Shown here in pieces: positions 58,113-64,000 of a DNA stretch of 64,000 nucleotides. The notes below the pieces were generated by a model. It searched no databases, had not been told where the DNA came from, and worked only from the letters and a program-made list of their open reading frames with translations. The DNA comes from Sisyra terminalis (Eukaryota > Arthropoda > Insecta > Neuroptera > Sisyridae). Numbering within the stretch: the first letter of the stretch is position 1; every line of letters starts with the position of its first letter. The stretch spans positions 20,832,001 through 20,896,000 of the forward strand of contig OY292275.1 of NCBI GenBank assembly GCA_958496175.1. Reading direction: 5' to 3'. Position numbers and translations under genes: made by a program.

Positions 58113-60799
58113 TCTTCGGGTATATTATTGTAATCAAAATATTTTGGAGTTTCGGGATTTGATTTATTGATGTTTAATTATATTTATTACTTAATTGCAA
58201 TTTCTTCCTCGTTTATTGTAAAAAAGAACAGTTTTTTTTGAAAATTTATTTGACTGAAGATTTTTAAAACATATTTAAACTACTCTAGCTGAAACTGGAA
58301 GTATTAACGTAGTAATTTAGGTAGTAAATTTTGTTCAGAGATGATATCTATCTTAACGCCCACTATTATGGTAAGATAAAGAGTAACATTATACTTTTAT
58401 TTATAATCTGCAACTTCAAATTGAATATTATTTTTTTCGATAACAGTTTTATTTACGTTTTGATGTATTATTTTACATTTAATAATCTAATTTTAGATCT
58501 AATAGAGTAAGTTCAATAATAAATATTCAAATTGAAGTATTAAAAGAAAATCTTATGGATTTTTAAAAACATTCGCCTGATTGATAAAAACTGTTACTGC
58601 TATTGAGGACTAAACATTTCCTATACAATGATTGTATAAGTACAAATCAAAGTACTACGATATATATATTTATTAGTAACGGCATTTGTTTGAATCACAA
58701 TTCAAGAAAGTTTAGATTATTTATTTCCTGCGAATCAGCAAAACCAGTCTTCATTTGATTTCACTTTCAAGTTAATGTTTCGATTTAATTCATCAAGAAT
58801 AAGACTTTCGGTGCATAAGATACATATCAATAAAATATCTCTTCTCATCATTCACTTCTTTTGCAATAGAAATATTGATGTTGAACAAAAACCGGAGAAT
58901 TACTCATTAAATTGTAATTAATTTTGATGCGATCATTTACACATGTTTTACTTGATATGAGAGCGTGTATAACAAAGTATTCTGATCATTTTTATCGAAG
59001 ACTTCTAAAAATATCAAACATCTCCAAATGTAAACGGCTCTGAATTCAATTAGAACACGGTTCCTAACTTTTGATTGGTTTATCACTACTGTGGTCGTAA
59101 AATTCTTGCAGAGTGGTTGAGAACATATGTGTAAATTTAGTCATAGCAATTACAACTTTAACATGTAATCGTGTAAAAATGAGAGACAAGTTGCAAAATG
59201 AATTCCATTCGAAAATAGTTCAACATCCTTGTACTTTTCATTATAGAAACTTAATAACATTGATATAGAAGAATAAACAATTTATTTTTAGAACAATATT
59301 ATAAATAGAGAGAAAAATTATTATAAATTATTACACTTCTAACTAAAAACCAAAATTGTTCTCATTAAACCTAAAATTTCCTCACAATACACTAATTTTA
59401 ATTTTAGATAGAACACTTATCAAAAGGAGATTCACCCACCAATAGTTTCAATTATTGGATTTTCCAATTATGTGCTTTTATTTTTAAAAAAAATATTATC
59501 ACAATACACTCAGCAAATTATAATGTTGTGTCTCCTATTATTTATCACTTTTAAATTTAGTTCACTATTTAATTCAAATATTTACAAAACAGTTTAATCA
59601 TACATTTTTTCTAGAAATACATATATTGCAAAATCGACTTCATTTTCCGTAACATTAAACATATACACATTTTGAGTTATCGCTAGATAAACACACCAAA
59701 CCGTTATAAAATATTCATGTAAAATAAATTGCACCCTTTGGATTTGATATTAAGTCAATATTAAAACTGTAGCCAGACATTATTTGCCAAATTATTTCTG
59801 TTGTGATATGAAAAAATACATCAAATAGGAAACGACCTTGTATCTTTTTTTTGAAGAAAAACGTGCTTATTTAACTGATTCTTTTTTCCAAATTTCTTTA
59901 TGAGCAAATGTTCACGAGAGTTTACTAAAACGTTTTAAATAAACTATTTTTAAAGATTTCCATTTTTTTTACCTTGACACAAATATGATACGTATTACCT
60001 TTGAAATTTTACACTCCAGAAAGAACGTACATGTGTGGATGGTGAACCGTATTATAAAAATTTATCCTGAAAAATAAAACTAATGCTTTGTTACATATAT
60101 ATCATATTCGTAATATATTATATTCCGTAATAATAGCTCTATTAACTTTCAATAATTCATTCGAACATAATATTATCGATTGTGACATGTGAACTGCTGT
60201 TTTTTATCATTTCTATTATTTAACTAAGATTGTACATATTTTATGAGAAATTTGCGTTGAATTTTGCGTTTAAATGTATTGACTTGGACTATTGCAATTA
60301 GACACGGATACGTGAGAGATTAATGGGAGCATTGTCAAAATTTACTTTGATCAAAAATTTCATTTTTTGTAGTAAATGATTTTGAATGTTTTAAAAATGT
60401 TCTAAAGTTTACTTGATAAAATTTAAAAAATATTCATTTAAAATTCAAAATGATTAAAAGGAGCTCTTATTGACCCGGCATTATAATGACGTTACAATAT
60501 GAAATTTCAAAACTCCATGGACGTTTTCCTATGACAAATATACTTTAACACAAAGGGAACGATTGTTTAAATCGTTTAAGCATTATGTTAATGATTTAAA
60601 CCGTTTACAATCTACACAACTTCTATTCCAACTTCCACAACTTCTATTCTATTAAGGAATAAATTGATAGTAATTTTTAGGGTATAAAAATGTTTTCCAT
60701 GGCGAAAAATGTCAAAAATTTTGTAAATTATTTCTGTTTTTATAGTCATCCTTCAATGAGCTGTTTATATTTCGGGTTCAATATGCGTACTGATACGTA

Positions 60800-60813
60800 C
60801 TGTGACGTCACAG
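60800..60813. promoter_or_regulatory. CRE-like perfect palindrome
   Basis: CTGTGACGTCACAG, a 14-bp perfect palindrome around the CREB/ATF site TGACGTCA, inside the Mbs first intron. It follows GTACTGATACGTAC. It may be an enhancer site or part of a repeat; nothing in the sequence decides. Confidence 0.35.
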
Positions 60814-61749
60814 AAAACCCATAAGCACACTTATCGTTTTCGGACTATCATTTGCTCATTAAAATTAAAAAAAAAATCGGCCAAAATACGAGTTTTTCAT
60901 AACTGAAAATTGGCTTTTCCTAATATTAATAAATTTTCCATATGCCATCCATTATTTCCTGCATACAGTTTCCTTTTTGTAACAAAGGTTGTCAATCTTT
61001 GTATTGTCCTTATCCAACGGGAAAACGAAGGTAGTTTAAAAATGTATGGTGGCTTACTTATTATTAATTGTCAATACTGAAACATTTGATACTTTATATG
61101 GAAGTGAGATATTGTAGTGTGAAGGCTTAATTCTGATATCAGGAATAATTTCCGTGAAATTTGAACACATTTGATTTGTACATCCCCCCTTTATAAAGCG
61201 AAGTTACATTATGATTCTTTTGGTCCAACATTTACTAATGTAGAAAAGTATGGCTTGTATTTCAGGCCGAAGAAATATGAGTAGCAAGAGAACAATTTCT
61301 GATAATCGATCTATGGATCCAAGATTTGACTTTATCTCATCACAAGATTTAAATTAAATTCTCCGCACTCTTATAGAACAAATATCTATGTTGATCTAAT
61401 TCTACTTCCTAACGTGTGATATAATTTGTAGATACTTCTAAGTCTCAAAAAAACCACATTTATGGGCTTTTGTATGAAAATTTATAATATGTTTATAATA
61501 TGGCAGTAATTAGAATATATAAATTAGCGGAATGTAGGAAGATGTTTTCATTTACGCAGCGTTCCTATAAAATCTGGGACGGATTACAATGCTTTTTTGT
61601 AACTAACTCATTACTCCTTAAATTTATAAATACTATAAAGAACAAATTTTCTAAAAAAATAAATAACGCTTTTGGTCCCTTTCCTAGTTAAAATTTTGTA
61701 ACCATTATTATCTATTTTGGAAATATTTCTACTAACCGAAAAGGTCCTT

Positions 61750-62150
61750 AGGGTTCCTTAAATACTTATGTTAAGTTACTTTTTAGGATACTTAGAAACA
61801 TACTTTTTTAGTTACTTTGTATACTATGTCTGTACTAAGTTTCGTGACGTATTAAGTAAAGTTGTTAGGTAATTAGAAAATGTATTTCTTACCTTTAATT
61901 ATTTAGGAAAAAGAAAAGTATATATGTCTAATCTCCTAAGAATATATTACACTTTAAAAACGGTAGAAGATTAATATAAGAGGTATAAATTGAACCTTAT
62001 GGAGCAAAACAAAATAAAACTATATCTGATCTCTCCGTATCTATGTTAACTATCTAAGTTACTTTTCTGTATCTAAGATACTTTTTAAGTTACAAGATAC
62101 AGGTACTTTTAAAAAGTATCTTAAGATACTAGATACTTTTTGCCCAAAAA
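61750..62150. mobile_element. hAT-like non-autonomous element, copy 2
   Basis: Aligns to the element at 31208: AAATACTTATGTTAAGTTAC, ACTATGTCTGTACTAAGTTT, GTTAGGTAATTAGAAAATGT, TTTAGGAAAAAGAAAAGTA and the closing AAAAGTATCTTAAGATACT. The left CAGTG terminus is missing, so it is truncated or rearranged. Confidence 0.6.
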
Positions 62151-63785
62151 CAATCGATAGATAAGACAAATAAGATAGATAAGGCAATAAGATAAATTAT
62201 GATTTTTTCGCAAAAAATCATAAATTACTTAACTATTGAAAAATATCTTTAAAGAAAAAAATTAATGTTTTTTACTCCTTTTATGTCATCATCCAACTTC
62301 AAACTACGATTTGAGTTTTGGCTACAGTTTTTTACGATATTTACTACAAATAAGCACTTCTTTATTTCTAATGTGATGTAAAAACTAACACTGAAGTTTT
62401 AAATAAATATAAAAACTGGATTTAACAATGACCAATTTTAAGGCTGACCTCTCACACGTTTGAGACATTGAACGCTATCCAAAAAAAAGTTTTAAATAAT
62501 TTAGGACAAACGTACATTTTTGTCTGGCACATTTTCTTAGTATTTCATTGATAATTTAAAATATTTTGAATTATTTCAAATATGTGTTTTCTCAAGAATA
62601 TGTAGGTACACAGCTAGATGCGAAATATGTGCTAGATGAAAAATGAATTATATTGTTCCTAAAATAACTATATTATTCTAAAAAAATAATTTATCGCTCT
62701 TCTGGCTTGCGTATTTTCTAGTGATGCTGTTCATAATATATTTTATCGCGGTAGTTAGATAAATTATTTTCTTAAATTGTCTATGAAAGATTTCATTTCC
62801 GTACTAAAAGAATTTCTGTGGGATTATCGACAAAAACGATACCAGAGCTTTTAACTGTTACTTATAACATTGGATCCAAAAATATCAATTGTCTAAAGTT
62901 CAAAATTACAACTTTAATATAATTACCGTATTTGGTTCACTTTGCATCTATTGCAAATTATTGGTGTGAGTAAAAGGGTTAAGTCATAAACTATGAAGAA
63001 CCTGTATACAGGTGAAATGTCACTTCAGTCTTCTATATCATTGATGAATTACAAATATAACTAAGGTTTTACAATTGAATTGCCTTAAATCTAAAACTTC
63101 CTTGTAACAAATATAAAAAAAATATTTATAAAAATAAAGTATATGACAAATGCATTATTTTGCATTGATTTATTATTTCTATTGTTTAATGGATTAATCT
63201 GAGCTAATATACATTTATTTTAAATAGAAATATTTTTTACTTGTTACTTATAAGAAATAACAGAAATTCAGTTTACTATACACAATTTCCAAAATTTCAA
63301 TAAATTACACTTTAGTATTTATACAAATACAATATTCTTAACTTTCTTCAATATATTTTCTAAACATGGTATCGGTATTGTTAAGATGTACATATGTAGT
63401 AGGTAGCCTCATACAATAGATTTAATGTACTGTTCAATGTTCCTTACACAATTTAAGCAATTTTGACTTATAAATTATGGTGTCTATTAATTTCAATCCG
63501 TGTCACTTACATTCAATAGCAAACAAATACCGATAACATATTCCCACATAAATTAATTGTACTCGTAATTTTGATTTTCTTTTTACTACAATAAAACTGA
63601 AATTAATTTTTGTTTCCATTTTGATAACATTCAATTACAATAAATTTCAAGTTCATAAGTTTTATAATTCATTTATGTGAATTTATGGACAAATTTACTA
63701 ATAAAAAGTAGAACTTATGTAACTGTATATATTACTAAGATGTATGGATATATAAATGATAGGATCTATCAATTTAGATTTTAAG

Positions 63786-63960
63786 GATGTTCTCCCGTGT
63801 GATGGATTAAAAAATTACAAAAAGATACAGTCGTTACAAGGATACAAAAACTAGTACAGTACTTGAAATTTTTAATGCGTTTCTCTCAAAACTGTTTTTT
63901 CCAAACTTATTTCCATCATATCTCGAAGAATAGTTTGACTGATTACCTTCTAATTTATAG
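63786..63960 (+). repeat. Dispersed repeat Y, copy 2
   Basis: CTCCCGTGTGATGGATTA, AGATACAGTCGTTACAAGGA, GTACTTGAAATTTTTAATGC, CTCAAAACTGTTTTTTCCAA, CATATCTCGAAGAATAG and TTGACTGATTACC. Uninterrupted, so it serves as the empty-site reference for the insertion at 54822. Confidence 0.65.
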
Positions 63961-64000
63961 GGTAGATTCAGCTTATGTAGATTCATGGAATGAACTGAAA

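Larger units (their letters stand above)
51277..64000 (+). other. First intron of the Mbs-like gene (at least 12.7 kb)
   Basis: From donor GTAAGT at 51277 to the window end no open frame resembling MYPT ankyrin repeats was found on the plus strand. The stretch is AT-rich with several mobile elements, listed separately. A long first intron is common for this gene type. Confidence 0.7.

Noticed and set aside
51277..64000. Search for the second ankyrin exon of Mbs
   Set aside because: No plus-strand frame resembled the expected next ankyrin repeats (for example a DNxGWxPLH type motif), so no further exon is claimed.
1..64000. CRISPR arrays, bacterial-type defence systems, integrated viral genes
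   Set aside because: No regularly spaced repeats and no viral capsid, polymerase or envelope-like frame was seen; the retroelement remnants are RTE and Penelope type.

Overview
This window is nuclear DNA from an AT-rich insect genome. Introns are spliceosomal (GT-AG), homopolymer and AT tracts are everywhere, and tRNA-derived SINEs, MITE-like elements and non-LTR/Penelope-type retroelement remnants are scattered throughout. The best protein matches by recognised family are to conserved animal genes in their insect forms: Ptp61F-like phosphatase, dREG-2/HDHD3-like HAD protein, Mbs/MYPT and TARBP1. The insect order cannot be fixed from this sequence. There is no bacterial-style operon, CRISPR array or rRNA, and no convincing free-standing tRNA gene.

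Positions 1-34,700 are gene-poor. One small secreted coiled-coil protein has its first exon at 4127-4392 (minus strand, TATA box upstream). The rest is AT-rich intergenic DNA with repeats: a diverged tandem duplication (2778-3511), SINEs (6170-6362, 20026-20184), an RTE-type reverse transcriptase tail (9652-10140), three copies of an unnamed dispersed repeat (12308, 16263, 28416), a hairpin-bearing MITE (15625-15940), a Penelope-like element end with a GIY-YIG remnant and a hammerhead-ribozyme-like motif (23150-23845), and a retroposon cluster with a tRNA-like segment (27184-28212).

Positions 34,700-51,300 form a compact gene cluster. A TARBP1-type tRNA ribose methyltransferase (34712-41020, plus; HEAT-like N-terminus and C-terminal SpoU domain) converges on a PTP1B/Ptp61F-type tyrosine phosphatase (44915-48352, minus, seven coding exons, C-terminal membrane tail). 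Next come a single-exon HDHD3/REG-2-like HAD hydrolase (49626-50387, minus) and, divergently, the first coding exon of myosin phosphatase targeting subunit (51031-51276, plus). The HAD and Mbs genes are head to head, with about 640 bp between their start codons. The genes serve different housekeeping and signalling roles (tRNA modification, ER-anchored phosphotyrosine signalling, HAD metabolism, myosin phosphatase targeting), and nothing suggests a joint pathway.

Positions 51,277-64,000 appear to be the first intron of the Mbs gene, at least 12.7 kb, with no further ankyrin exon recognisable. It carries SINEs, a second copy of a hAT-like MITE, a nested transposon insertion with near-perfect 8-bp target duplications, a cluster of AAGCTTGG/GGCCCA motifs, and a perfect CRE-like palindrome.

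All gene calls come from reading translations and splice signals by eye. No database search was run. The main unresolved point is the region between TARBP1 exons 3 and 5, where a 56-codon open stretch does not splice in frame.
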